Origin: Bacteroidales bacterium | Lineage (GTDB): Bacteria > Bacteroidota > Bacteroidia > Bacteroidales > F082 | DNA: 43,257 nucleotides | Assembly: GCA_016290215.1 (NCBI GenBank) | Contig: JAEETH010000024.1 | Span: 1 to 43,257 of the forward strand | Direction of reading: 5' to 3' | Shown: positions 17,326 through 24,649 of the stretch, one piece after another | How the letters are laid out: every line of letters starts with the position of its first letter | Numbering within the stretch: the first letter of the stretch is position 1 | Program-made: the position numbers and the translations under genes | The notes under the pieces: generated by a model | Told to the model about the DNA's origin: nothing | What the model saw: only the letters and a program-made list of their open reading frames with translations | Database searches by the model: none

Positions 17326-18576
17326 TTATTTCACGATAAGCTTGTCAACATAAACATTGCCTTCGGCGTCGGTCACCTTGATGGTATAGATGCCAGGAGC
17401 CATGTCAGCGGCGAGTTGTGAACCTTCGGCCATGCGGACGCGCTTCATGGTGCTGCCCAACACGTTGATGACTTCAACAGTGCCTTCGGCGGGAAGGGTC
17501 ATGTTGACCATTTCGCCACGGTTGACGGGGTTCGGGAAGAGATTCAAAGCGCCAGCGAAGCTGTTCTTGCTGCTGAAGTTCAGAGCGAAGGGTGAACGCA
17601 ACTTGCCGATCACAGCATCAGCTTTGAAGCTAACGGAAGACTCGTTTGATTCGTAAACATTACCTGATTCATCGAGCATACGGAAGCTGAAAGGCTCGTT
17701 AGTTTCACCATACATGGTCAAGAAGACTAAATATTGATCCAAACCTTCAACATAGATGGGACGCACGGCACCACGGCAGGTCTCGCCATTGAACACACCG
17801 ATTTCAACATTCTCACTACGAAGCTCTTCATTATCCAAGCTGACCACTGCAATCATGTTCATGTTGTCAGGATTGGAGGCCATTTGAGGTTGCCATTCGG
17901 TAGGCATAATGGTAGATGTAACCAACTCTCTGCCTTTGGCTGTTACAGTATTGTAGGTAAAATCAACGGTACCTTCACCCGATCTTTTCAGTTTGTAACC
18001 CAAACCAGGAGTCAGGGTGAGCAAAGTGCCATTCCAACCAAGTTCTTCATCGTATGTGGCAAATGGGCCATTGGTCTTGAAGATTTCATCGTTTACTGGG
18101 CTGGTGTAGTTAGCAAGAGCATCGTTAATTGGTAACTCAATAGCTACAGGATAACCCATCCAGTTCCATCCATTCGAAAGAGAAATGACCGTTTGGTCGG
18201 TTGCGGTACGAGAACCTCTTAAAGTGACCTCGGCCGCTTCTGCCATTTGTATGGCATACATTTGTTCGTTCTCAATAGCGTTTAAGGTACCGCTCCATTC
18301 TCCATCTGCATAGAGGTAGAAAGGACCAGCGGTTCTAATGGCAGTTGCACTTGTTCCTAACATGTTGGTCAAAGCGTCAAGACCATCTTGGCCGCTGACA
18401 TTGATGTAGGTCGACCACCAGTTCCAGCCTTGGGCAAGGCTGAAAGTTTGGCTGCCACCCCAAGCGGGTTGGTTGTCAGTTAGTCCATGGCTCTCAGGCA
18501 ACATAGGAGTCTCCTGTGCAAACGCCATGGATGCGAGCATCACTAAAGATGCCATCGTTAATACTAATTTTTTCAT
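17326..18576 (-). CDS. T9SS type A cargo protein with duplicated GWNW module
   Basis: The 416-residue protein has a signal peptide (MKKLVLTMASLVMLASMAFAQ) and a C-terminal type A sorting domain (LNLFPNPVNRGEMVNMTLP ... VEVINVLGSTMKRV ... APGIYTIKVTD ... VDKLIVK). Between them two similar units of about 75 residues begin with FSLAQGWNWWS and ISLSNGWNWMG and both contain a GPF(Y/A)xY...W(S/N)GTL core, an internal duplication. A third module (IAVVSLDNEELRSENVEIGVFNGETCRG ... FSFRMLDESGNVYES) also occurs near the N-terminus of the next gene's product. It is 36 bases upstream of that gene, so the two form an operon. No catalytic motif; probably a surface-binding protein. Confidence 0.87.
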   Translation of the reverse strand: MKKLVLTMASLVMLASMAFAQETPMLPESHGLTDNQPAWGGSQTFSLAQGWNWWSTYINVSGQDGLDALTNMLGTSATAIRTAGPFYLYADGEWSGTLNAIENEQMYAIQMAEAAEVTLRGSRTATDQTVISLSNGWNWMGYPVAIELPINDALANYTSPVNDEIFKTNGPFATYDEELGWNGTLLTLTPGLGYKLKRSGEGTVDFTYNTVTAKGRELVTSTIMPTEWQPQMASNPDNMNMIAVVSLDNEELRSENVEIGVFNGETCRGAVRPIYVEGLDQYLVFLTMYGETNEPFSFRMLDESGNVYESNESSVSFKADAVIGKLRSPFALNFSSKNSFAGALNLFPNPVNRGEMVNMTLPAEGTVEVINVLGSTMKRVRMAEGSQLAADMAPGIYTIKVTDAEGNVYVDKLIVK

Positions 18577-18647
18577 AGCTTGATGAATTTAGTTAATAAT
18601 TAAAGATTTATTTGTTTACTATTTGTTAATCAAGATGTTATGTTTTT

Positions 18648-18697
18648 GTGAACCATATTGAGGTTCACTTTTTACAATAAGAACCGCAGCAAAAATA
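18648..18697 (-). promoter_or_regulatory. -7 box and leader hairpin of the T9SS cargo operon
   Basis: On the minus strand TATTTTTG (18690-18697) fits the -7 consensus; no clear -33 is seen. About 15 nt downstream of the expected start of transcription lies a perfect inverted repeat GTGAACC/GGTTCAC with a 7-nt loop (18648-18668). This gives a hairpin near the 5' end of a leader of about 110 nt. The rest of the 184-base gap up to the helicase stop is A/T homopolymer tracts. Confidence 0.5.
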
Positions 18698-18760
18698 GAA
18701 AATTAAATCATACGCAGAACATTTTTTTCCAAAAAAATGCGATTTTTTTTCATTTTTTTT

Positions 18761-21055
18761 TCATGGCAGAATTTTCAACTTGGCAAATTTCAACATCAGC
18801 ATTTTCACGCCGGCGGCGTCGAAACGAACCGAAGCTTTCTTGTTGGCCCCAGCCCCATCGATGCTGAGCACGGTGCCTGCACCGAATTTTTGGTGCATCA
18901 CCCGCATCCCTTCCTGCAAGAGGTCAGGGTTGGAGGGTTCAAAGTTTTGAGGCACAGTGGTTTGGATTTCTGTTGGCCTTGTTGTAGGCGTGTTTTCCAA
19001 CTTGCGGAAGCCGTGTTGTTGCGGCTCGCTGAAACGACTGAAAGGCTTTCCGCCCATGGGCGAAGTGCCTCTGAATGTGGCTTTTTGTGTCTGTTCAATG
19101 AGCGTAGGGTCGATTTCGTCGACGAAACGCGAACGCTCGCTGAGGGTGAGGTTGCCGTAACGGTAGCGTTGCTCGGCATAGCTTAGGGTAAGCTTGGTCA
19201 TGGCTCGGGTGATGGCCACGTAGAACAGGCGGCGTTCCTCTTCTAATTCTTCGCGCGTGCTGAGGCTGAGAATGCCGGGGAAGAGGTTCTCCTCCATGCC
19301 CACGACGTAGACGTAGGGGAACTCCAAGCCCTTTGCGCTGTGTATGGTCATCAGGCTGACGCAGTCGCCGTCGTCATCCTTTTTCATTTCGCGGTCGGTG
19401 AGCAGGGCCACGTCTTCCATGAACTGCACTAAGTCGACGCGGGCGGTCTCGCCGGTGGTCTCGTCCACCTGTCGGTCGCTGAACTCCATGATGGCGTTGA
19501 GCAGTTCCTCCACGTTTTCTACCCTTGCCACGCCTTCGGGGCTGTCGTCTTCCTTCAACACCTTGATGAGCCCGATGGTGTTGGTGATGTGCTTTGCCAA
19601 CTCGAAGGCGTTCATCTTTTCTTGCAGGCTCTGGAAACTCTTGATCATCACCATGAAGTCGCGGAAGCGGTTGAGGGTGCCCATATTGAAGTCTTTCGGG
19701 TAGATGTCGTTCTCCATGCATTTCCAGATGCTGGTGCGTTGTTCGTTGGCGGTCACCATCATGCGCTCGATGCTGGTTTTGCCGATGCCACGTGCGGGGT
19801 AGTTGATGATACGGAGCAGGGCTTGCTCGTCCTCGGGGTTGATGACGACGCGGAAGTAGGCCAAGAGGTCTTTGATTTCCTTTCGGTCGTAGAAGGAGAG
19901 ACCCCCATATATTATATAAGGTATATTCTGTTTGCGGAGGGCTTCCTCCATGGAGCGGCTTTGGGCGTTAGTGCGGTAGAGGATGGCGAAGTCCTTGTTG
20001 GCGAGGTGGCGTGTCATCTTGTAGCCGAAGATGCTGTTGGCCACCATGGTGCCTTCCTCGGTGTCGCTGTTGGCGTGGATGAGGCCGATGAGTTCGCCTT
20101 TCTCTTTGTCGCTCCACACCTTTTTCTTGATTTGGTCTTTGTTGTGGGCGATGACGCTGTTCGACGCGTTGACGATGTTTTGGGTGGAGCGGTAGTTTTG
20201 TTCCAGGCGGATGAGTTTGTAGTCGGGGTAGTCGTTCTTGAAGTTGAGGATGTTCTGTATGTTGGCGCCACGGAAGGCGTAGATGCTTTGGGCGTCGTCA
20301 CCTACCACGCAGAGGTTCTCAAATAGGGCGGCGATGCGCTTCACGATGAGGTATTGGGCGTAGTTGGTGTCTTGGTACTCGTCGACGAGGATGAACTTGA
20401 AGTGGTTTTGGTATTTGTAGAGCACGTCGGGGTTGTCGCGGAGCAGGATGTTGGTGAAATAGAGGATGTCGTCGAAGTCCATGGCGTTGGCGCGGTGTAG
20501 GCGTTCATTGTAGAGCTTGAACAGCTGTGCGATGAGGGGCTTGTTCGACTTGCGGTCGGCTTCCTGGATATCGGCATCGTTGGCATAGTCTTCGGGCGAG
20601 TAGAGGCTCGACTTGGCCGACGAGATGCGCGACAGCACCTGCTTGGGCGGGTAGACCTTGGTGTCGATGTTGAGGTCTTTGAGGATTTGGGTGATGAGGG
20701 CCTTCGAGTCGTCGGTGTCGTAGATGGAGAAGTTGGGTGTGAAGCCGATCTTTTCCGCCTCGATGCGCAGGATGCGGGCGAAGATGGAGTGGAAGGTGCC
20801 CATCCACACGTTGCGGGCGTCGCTGGCGTTGACGAGTTGCATGATACGTTCCTTCATCTCGCGGGCGGCCTTGTTGGTGAAGGTGAGGGCCATGATGCTG
20901 AAGGGGTCGATGCCTTCTTGGATCATGTAAGCGACGCGGTAGGTGAGGGCGCGGGTCTTGCCCGAGCCGGCGCCCGCAATCACCATCACGGGGCCTTCTA
21001 TGGTGGTGACGGCCTCACGCTGAGGCTCGTTCAGGTCTTTCAGTAAGTCAATCAT
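18761..21055 (-). CDS. UvrD/PcrA-type superfamily 1 DNA helicase
   Basis: This 764-residue ATP-dependent 3'-5' helicase is of the repair and replication-restart type. The start is the ATG at 21055 (MIDLLKDLNEPQREAV), giving the family's normal N-terminus with Q motif LNEPQREAV. The open frame continues 37 codons upstream into a GGGACACGGGAC repeat and is not coding. Motif I is AGAGSGKT (27-34), motif II is VDEYQDTN, motif III is VVGDDAQSIYAFRGA, motif IV is RLEQNYRST, motif V is MTIHSAKGLEFPYVYVVGMEE and motif VI is EERRLFYVAITRA. The C-terminal 50 residues (GMRVMHQKFGAGTVLSIDG ... KASVRFD) form the PcrA-type Tudor-like domain used to contact RNA polymerase in Gram-positives. A TACCTTTG -7 box lies at 21077-21084. 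Confidence 0.93.
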   Translation of the reverse strand: MIDLLKDLNEPQREAVTTIEGPVMVIAGAGSGKTRALTYRVAYMIQEGIDPFSIMALTFTNKAAREMKERIMQLVNASDARNVWMGTFHSIFARILRIEAEKIGFTPNFSIYDTDDSKALITQILKDLNIDTKVYPPKQVLSRISSAKSSLYSPEDYANDADIQEADRKSNKPLIAQLFKLYNERLHRANAMDFDDILYFTNILLRDNPDVLYKYQNHFKFILVDEYQDTNYAQYLIVKRIAALFENLCVVGDDAQSIYAFRGANIQNILNFKNDYPDYKLIRLEQNYRSTQNIVNASNSVIAHNKDQIKKKVWSDKEKGELIGLIHANSDTEEGTMVANSIFGYKMTRHLANKDFAILYRTNAQSRSMEEALRKQNIPYIIYGGLSFYDRKEIKDLLAYFRVVINPEDEQALLRIINYPARGIGKTSIERMMVTANEQRTSIWKCMENDIYPKDFNMGTLNRFRDFMVMIKSFQSLQEKMNAFELAKHITNTIGLIKVLKEDDSPEGVARVENVEELLNAIMEFSDRQVDETTGETARVDLVQFMEDVALLTDREMKKDDDGDCVSLMTIHSAKGLEFPYVYVVGMEENLFPGILSLSTREELEEERRLFYVAITRAMTKLTLSYAEQRYRYGNLTLSERSRFVDEIDPTLIEQTQKATFRGTSPMGGKPFSRFSEPQQHGFRKLENTPTTRPTEIQTTVPQNFEPSNPDLLQEGMRVMHQKFGAGTVLSIDGAGANKKASVRFDAAGVKMLMLKFAKLKILP

Positions 21056-21076
21056 TGGGTGGTAATGTTTGGGGCG

Positions 21077-21084
21077 CAAAGGTA
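21077..21084 (-). promoter_or_regulatory. -7 box of the helicase gene
   Basis: TACCTTTG on the minus strand, 22 nt before the ATG, matches TAnnTTTG. The nearest upstream TTTTG (21110-21114) is 25 nt away, longer than usual. Confidence 0.5.
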
Positions 21085-21132
21085 ATGTATTTTTTGCTAA
21101 GTAACTAATCAAAATTAAACTACATGTTTTTT

Positions 21133-21206
21133 GACGCGGGACACGGGACTTCGGGACACGGGACAAAACAAATTGTCTCGCGTCTCGCGTCTCGTAGTCT
21201 CGCGTC
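21133..21206. repeat. Intergenic palindrome, GACGCGGGACACGGGAC family
   Basis: The left arm is built of GGGACACGGGAC/TTCGGGAC words, the right arm of GTCTCGCGTCTCGCGTC words, pairing around an AAAACAAA centre. It occupies part of the 390-base gap 21056-21445. A related element is at 24533-24611. Confidence 0.8.
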
Positions 21207-21320
21207 CAATATGTAAACTAAAACTGCCCGTCTTCTTATTAGAAAAGGCCAAAGATGTGACTGTTTGAATTATTTTTCCGTGTCTGCTTTCTATAGCTGG
21301 TACAATCTGATAAGGATTCC

Positions 21321-21399
21321 TCTCGGTTTTGTCGGATATTGGGTGATTATTCGTCTCGGTTTTATCAAAAAAGTGGCAATTTTTCGTCTCGGTTTTGTC
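21321..21399 (+). repeat. Three phased 33-nt direct repeats upstream of the truncated AAA_14 gene
   Basis: The word TCTCGGTTTTRTC starts at 21321, 21354 and 21387, an exact 33-nt period (R is G, A, G in order). The linkers are A/T-rich and unrelated except for a shared ATTCG or TTTCG just before units 2 and 3. The array ends about 47 nt before the ATG of the AAA_14 fragment. The core GG-TTTTRTC resembles the GGATTTTATCGTA core of the array at 38555-38695 when both are read on the coding strand. Confidence 0.8.
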
Positions 21400-21445
21400 A
21401 GAAAGTGTATCATTGCCAGCGAAAATATCGATTAAATCTTTTGAA

Positions 21446-21679
21446 ATGAATATAGAACGACCAATAGACGCTTTGCTTTTGGTATGGAAGAACAGCGGCG
21501 TTCACAAACCATTATTGCTTAGAGGTGCACGTCAAGTGGGTAAATCATGGGCAGTGGAGCACTTAGGCGAGACGTTTGAGCATTTTATCGAAGTGAACTT
21601 TGAGAAACAACCTGATATGCTGGAGGTGTTTCAGAAGATTCACGATGTGCATGAGTTGACCAATAGGCTGAGCATGTGA
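21446..21679 (+). pseudogene. Truncated AAA_14 (DUF4143-type) ATPase, N-terminal remnant
   Basis: The reading frame codes for 77 residues (start ATG 21446, MNIERPIDALLLVWKNSG) containing only the N-terminus and Walker A (LLLRGARQVGKSWAVEHLG) of an ATPase family that is normally about 400 residues long, then EVNFEKQPDMLEVFQKI and an early stop. The Walker B, sensor and C-terminal nuclease-like parts are absent and the following DNA leads directly to a tRNA terminator. An intact relative of the same broad family is at 37268-38533. Its upstream repeat array is retained. It is most probably a decayed copy; a small functional peptide cannot be excluded. Confidence 0.75.
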
Positions 21680-21715
21680 CTTGTGGCTGGCAAATCAGGT
21701 GGTTTTGGGGTATGA

Positions 21716-21756
21716 AAAAGACCTAACTGATTGGAAAATCAATTAGGCCTATTTTG
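21716..21756 (-). terminator. Terminator downstream of tRNA-Lys
   Basis: On the minus strand AGGCCTAATTGATT, loop TTCC, AATCAGTTAGGTCT, then TTTTTC. One G-T wobble is in the stem. It begins 5 bases after the encoded CCA end of the tRNA. Confidence 0.85.
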
Positions 21757-21760
21757 AAAT

Positions 21761-21836
21761 TGGTGACCCGGCTGGGGCTCGAACCCAGGACCCCAACATT
21801 AAAAGTGTTGTGCTCTACCTGCTGAGCTACCGAGTC
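21761..21836 (-). tRNA. tRNA-Lys(TTT)
   Basis: The 76-nt cloverleaf has acceptor stem GACTCGG/CCGGGTC (one T-G pair), discriminator A and an encoded CCA. The D-arm is GCTCAGCAGGTAGAGC, the anticodon loop CTTTTAA holds TTT, and the T-arm is CTGGGTTCGAGCCCCAG. The YrdC/Sua5-family gene lies upstream and a terminator downstream. Confidence 0.96.
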
Positions 21837-21915
21837 AACCTTCCCGCTTTTGCGGAATGCGGGTGCAAAAGTACTGCTTTTTTCGTTATGATAGCCTTTT
21901 GAGAACAAATTTTTT

Positions 21916-22533
21916 TCATTCGTCGAGCAAACCTTTGCCTTGACGGATGATAACGATTTCATTATCAGTGCAATCTACTACCGTGCTTTCTTCGTTCTCA
22001 CCCGCTCCGCCATCGATGACGATGTCCACCAAGTCCTTGTAACGGTCGTAGATTTCCTCAGGGTCAGTGAGGTAGGGGTTGATTTCGTCTTCCTCATCGG
22101 CCAACGAAGTGGTCATGATGGGCGAGCCGAACTCCCTGACGATGTTGGTGATGATGGGCTGGTCGGGAATGCGGATGCCGATGGTCTTCTTCTTGCTTTG
22201 GAAGATGCGGGGAATGTTGTTGTTGGCTTCAAGGATGAAGGTGAACGCTCCAGGCAGGTTGCGTTTCATCATCTTGAAGACGTCGTTGTTGATGGGTTTG
22301 GTGAATTCGCTCAACATGCTGAGGTCGTGGAAGATGAATGAGAAGTTGGCCTTCTCCTTCTTGATGCCCTTGATTTGGCAGATGCGCTCAAAGGTGCGTG
22401 GGTTGTTGATACAGCCCCCAAGACCGTAAAGCGTGTCGGTAGGGAAGATGATCGTGCCGCCGTCGGCCAAGCATTCCAAAATCATCTTGACGTAACGGGG
22501 ATTGGGATTGGTTGGATAGAGTTTGAGTATCAT
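21916..22533 (-). CDS. Sua5/YciO/YrdC-family protein (probable threonylcarbamoyl-AMP synthase)
   Basis: The 205-residue product has the YrdC fold signatures: ADGGTIIFPTDTLYGLGG near residues 28-45, the basic segment RICQIKGIKKEKANFSFIFHD, PGAFTFILEAN, TIGIRIPDQP and SPIMTTSLAD. TsaC/YrdC proteins make threonylcarbamoyl-AMP for the t6A37 modification of ANN-decoding tRNAs, including tRNA-Lys, whose gene lies just downstream. The segment after KGIKKEK looks more like the YciO branch, whose activity is less certain. A -7 box TATTTTTG (22554-22561, minus strand) lies about 20 nt before the ATG. Confidence 0.85.
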   Translation of the reverse strand: MILKLYPTNPNPRYVKMILECLADGGTIIFPTDTLYGLGGCINNPRTFERICQIKGIKKEKANFSFIFHDLSMLSEFTKPINNDVFKMMKRNLPGAFTFILEANNNIPRIFQSKKKTIGIRIPDQPIITNIVREFGSPIMTTSLADEEDEINPYLTDPEEIYDRYKDLVDIVIDGGAGENEESTVVDCTDNEIVIIRQGKGLLDE

Positions 22534-22570
22534 TGACTTGCAAAAAATTTCGGCAAAAATAGATAAAATT

Positions 22571-22760
22571 GTTGAATTGTTGGGTGTTGAATTGTTGAAT
22601 TGTTGGCTTTAAGCTTTAAGCCGTAAGCTATAAGCTTGGTTGATGCTGAGCTAATAGCTTACAGCTTATGGCTAATAGCTTACATATTAACTTCGTTGAA
22701 TTGTTGATTGTTTAACTGTTGAATTGTTGAATGAGGAATGTTGAATGTTGAATCTTTAAA
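22571..22760. repeat. TTGAATTGT short tandem repeats enclosing a TAAGCT palindrome
   Basis: In the 429-base gap 22534-22962, GTTGAATTGTTG words occupy 22571-22604 and 22692-22757. Between them, at 22606-22684, TTTAAGCYRTAAGCTATAAGCTT and AGCTAATAGCTTACAGCTTATGG words form a palindromic core. No open frame or RNA gene is recognisable. The TTGAATTGT words recur at 34018-34165. Confidence 0.75.
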
Positions 22761-22772
22761 TTTTGATTTGTT

Positions 22773-22850
22773 TGGCTACCAGCCGTCAGCTGTCAGCAAT
22801 CAGCTTGATGCCAAACTGCTGACGGCTGATTGCTGACAGCTGACAGCCAA
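22773..22850. repeat. Palindrome of the CAGCTGTCAGC family directly upstream of the purF-like promoter
   Basis: TTGGCT...AGCCAA flanks, with inner words CAGCCGTCAGCTGTCAGCAATCAGC on the left and the reverse-complement words GCTGATTGCTGACAGCTGACAGCC on the right. It ends 14 bases before the -33 element of the purF-like gene. Related to 13206-13281. Confidence 0.8.
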
Positions 22851-22863
22851 ATAATGATTTTTT

Positions 22864-22935
22864 TTTGTTGCAATAAGCTTTTTTTTCCTACTTTTGCAGT
22901 CCATCTACAGGGTACTACCCGTGGATGGTTTTTTG
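22864..22935 (+). promoter_or_regulatory. Promoter and terminator-like leader hairpin of the purF-like gene
   Basis: The -33 is TTTG (22864-22867), the spacer is 21 nt and the -7 is TACTTTTG (22889-22896). Transcription should start near 22903. There the sequence forms CCATCTAC-A-GGGT-ACT-ACCC-GTGGATGG (22901-22928) followed by a T-run, so the transcript opens with a hairpin shaped like an intrinsic terminator. The ATG is 35 nt later. Confidence 0.65.
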
Positions 22936-22962
22936 TTTATACACCTTATTAATATAATTACA

Positions 22963-24372
22963 ATGGGCGGCTTTTTCGGCACGGTTTCAAAACATCCTTG
23001 CGTCAAGGATTTGTTCTATGGCATTGATTATCATTCCCATCTCGGCACCAAACGCGCTGGTATGGTGACTTACGACGGTGACTTGTTTCATCGTTCAATC
23101 CACGACATCGAGAACTCGTATTTCCGCACGAAGTTCTGCGACGAGCTGAGCAAGTTTGTGGGTAACATCGGCATCGGCGTCATCAGCGACACGGATGCCC
23201 AACCTATCGTGGTCAACTCGCACTTGGGCAAGTTCGCCATTTGCACGGTGGCTAAAATCAACAACTTGGACGAGCTCGTCGACCATTGCTTGGACCAACG
23301 CCAGCATTTTGCTGAGTTGAGTTCGGGCGCGACCAACCCCACCGAGTTGATGGCTTTGCTCATCACCCAAGGCGAGGATTTTGTCGATGGCATCAAGAAC
23401 GTATATGATAAGATAAAGGGCTCCAGCTCGATGATTATCATGACTTCTGACGGCATTATCGCTGCCCGCGACTATTACGGCCGCACGCCTATCGTGGTGG
23501 GCAAGGGCGAGTCGGGTTATGTGGTGGCTTCCGAAAGCCATAGCTACATCAACCTCGACTATTCGACGTGCTACAATGTCGGTCCCGGCGAAATCGTCAA
23601 AGTGACGCTCGACGGTGTGCAGCAGCTGTTGCCGCCCAGCCCGAAGAAACAGGTTTGTTCCTTCCTTTGGATTTATTACGGTTATCCGGCAGCCGACTAT
23701 GAAGGCATCAACGTGGAAGAGGCGCGTTACAACGAAGGCCGCGAGATGGGTAAATACGATCACACCGACATCGACTATGTGTCGGCCATCCCCGACTCCG
23801 GCATCGGCATGGCCTTGGGCTATTCCAATGTGCGGATGACGCCCTATTTGCGCGGCGTGGTGAAGTACACACCTACTTGGTCGAGGAGTTTCATGCCGGT
23901 CAACCAGACCCAACGCGAACATGTGGCCAAGATGAAGCTGATTCCCAACCGTGCCTTGTTGGAAGGGAAGAAAGTGGCGTTTTGCGATGACTCTATCGTG
24001 CGTGGCACCCAGTTGCGCGACAACGTGAAGATGCTCTATGATTACGGTGCCAAGGAGGTGCATGTGCGCATCAGCTGCCCGCCCTTGCTGTTCGGCTGTC
24101 CCTTCCTTAATTTCTCCGCGTCAAAGAATGTTTTGGAGCTCATCACGCGTCGTTGCATCAAGGAGATGGAGGGCGACGACAACCGAAACATTGAGAAATA
24201 TTGTGACCCTACAAGCCAGGAATATGCCAACCTCGTTGAGATGTTACGCAAGCATGTCGGCGTGGATACATTGAAATTCAATACCTTGGAAAGCGTAGTG
24301 AATGCCATAGGCCTGTCCAAGTGTGAGCTTTGCACGCATTGCTTCGACGGGTCGAGCTACGGCCACGAGTAA
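22963..24372 (+). CDS. PurF-like amidophosphoribosyltransferase lacking the glutaminase nucleophile
   Basis: The start is ATG 22963, giving MGGFFGTVSKHPC, which aligns with the mature N-terminus of PurF (MCGIxG). The 469-residue chain has the N-terminal Ntn-amidotransferase fold and a PRTase domain with the intact PRPP-binding motif KVAFCDDSIVRGTQ (about 336-349). Cys pairs near the end (CPPLLFGCPF and CELCTHCFDG) match the iron-sulfur ligands of the Bacillus-type enzyme. The catalytic Cys after Met is Gly. The RYST and NGN segments of the glutamine site are also replaced (GVISDTDAQP, AKINNLDEL). It may therefore use free ammonia, pair with another subunit, or do something other than make phosphoribosylamine. 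The same form is common in Bacteroidota, I believe, as a second PurF. Confidence 0.85.
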   Translation: MGGFFGTVSKHPCVKDLFYGIDYHSHLGTKRAGMVTYDGDLFHRSIHDIENSYFRTKFCDELSKFVGNIGIGVISDTDAQPIVVNSHLGKFAICTVAKINNLDELVDHCLDQRQHFAELSSGATNPTELMALLITQGEDFVDGIKNVYDKIKGSSSMIIMTSDGIIAARDYYGRTPIVVGKGESGYVVASESHSYINLDYSTCYNVGPGEIVKVTLDGVQQLLPPSPKKQVCSFLWIYYGYPAADYEGINVEEARYNEGREMGKYDHTDIDYVSAIPDSGIGMALGYSNVRMTPYLRGVVKYTPTWSRSFMPVNQTQREHVAKMKLIPNRALLEGKKVAFCDDSIVRGTQLRDNVKMLYDYGAKEVHVRISCPPLLFGCPFLNFSASKNVLELITRRCIKEMEGDDNRNIEKYCDPTSQEYANLVEMLRKHVGVDTLKFNTLESVVNAIGLSKCELCTHCFDGSSYGHE

Positions 24373-24389
24373 AAAATTTCGGTTTTTGC

Positions 24390-24419
24390 TTGCCAATCCA
24401 AGAAAAGTCCGTACTTTTG
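24390..24419 (+). promoter_or_regulatory. Promoter of the SRP RNA gene
   Basis: -33 TTG (24390-24392), 19-nt spacer, -7 TACTTTTG (24412-24419); the RNA 5' end follows 5 nt later. A textbook match to the Bacteroidota consensus. Confidence 0.85.
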
Positions 24420-24423
24420 CAAC

Positions 24424-24520
24424 GGGTAAGTCTTATACGACCAGCTCCCTCTGAAATCCCCCAGGACAGGAATGTAGCAAGGGTAGGAGGTTGTAGCGGT
24501 GCGATATGAGTAGCTTACCC
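24424..24520 (+). ncRNA. ffs: Signal recognition particle RNA (4.5S type)
   Basis: The 97-nt hairpin RNA is closed by GGGTAAG/CTTACCC at its ends. The apical part contains the Ffh-binding domain: CCCCCAGGACAGGAATGTAGCAAGGG, with the GGAA tetraloop and the symmetric loop GCA opposite CAGGAC-type bases, as in bacterial SRP RNA. A T-rich end (TTCTTTGTTTTT) follows. With Ffh and FtsY it targets membrane proteins to SecYEG. Confidence 0.93.
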
Positions 24521-24532
24521 TTCTTTGTTTTT

Positions 24533-24611
24533 GGACGCGAGACTTGAGGACGCGAGGCTACGGGACAAGGTCCCTGAGCTTGTCGAAGGGCCACCCCGAA
24601 GTCCCGAAGTC
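24533..24611. repeat. Intergenic composite repeat, GGACGCGAGAC plus CCCTGAGCTTGTCGAAGGG words
   Basis: It starts with words of the family seen at 21133-21206 (GGACGCGAGAC, GGACGCGAGG) and continues with TCCCTGAGCTTGTCGAAGGGCC, the word family at 26703-26770. It lies between the SRP RNA and the DPP III gene. Two otherwise separate families are joined here. Confidence 0.75.
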
Positions 24612-24649
24612 AAAAAAAATGCTGAAAACTATATTAAACAACTGATAAA

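Noticed and set aside
21056-21166. N-terminal extension of the helicase by 37 codons
   Set aside because: It runs through a -7 box and intergenic repeat words; ATG 21055 gives the family's normal start.
22901-22960. Purine or PRPP riboswitch in the purF-like leader
   Set aside because: The leader is only about 60 nt and contains one hairpin; no conserved aptamer core is visible.
23095-24063. Minus-strand frame of 322 codons opposite the purF-like gene
   Set aside because: Shadow; the plus strand has the PRPP motif and iron-sulfur Cys pairs.
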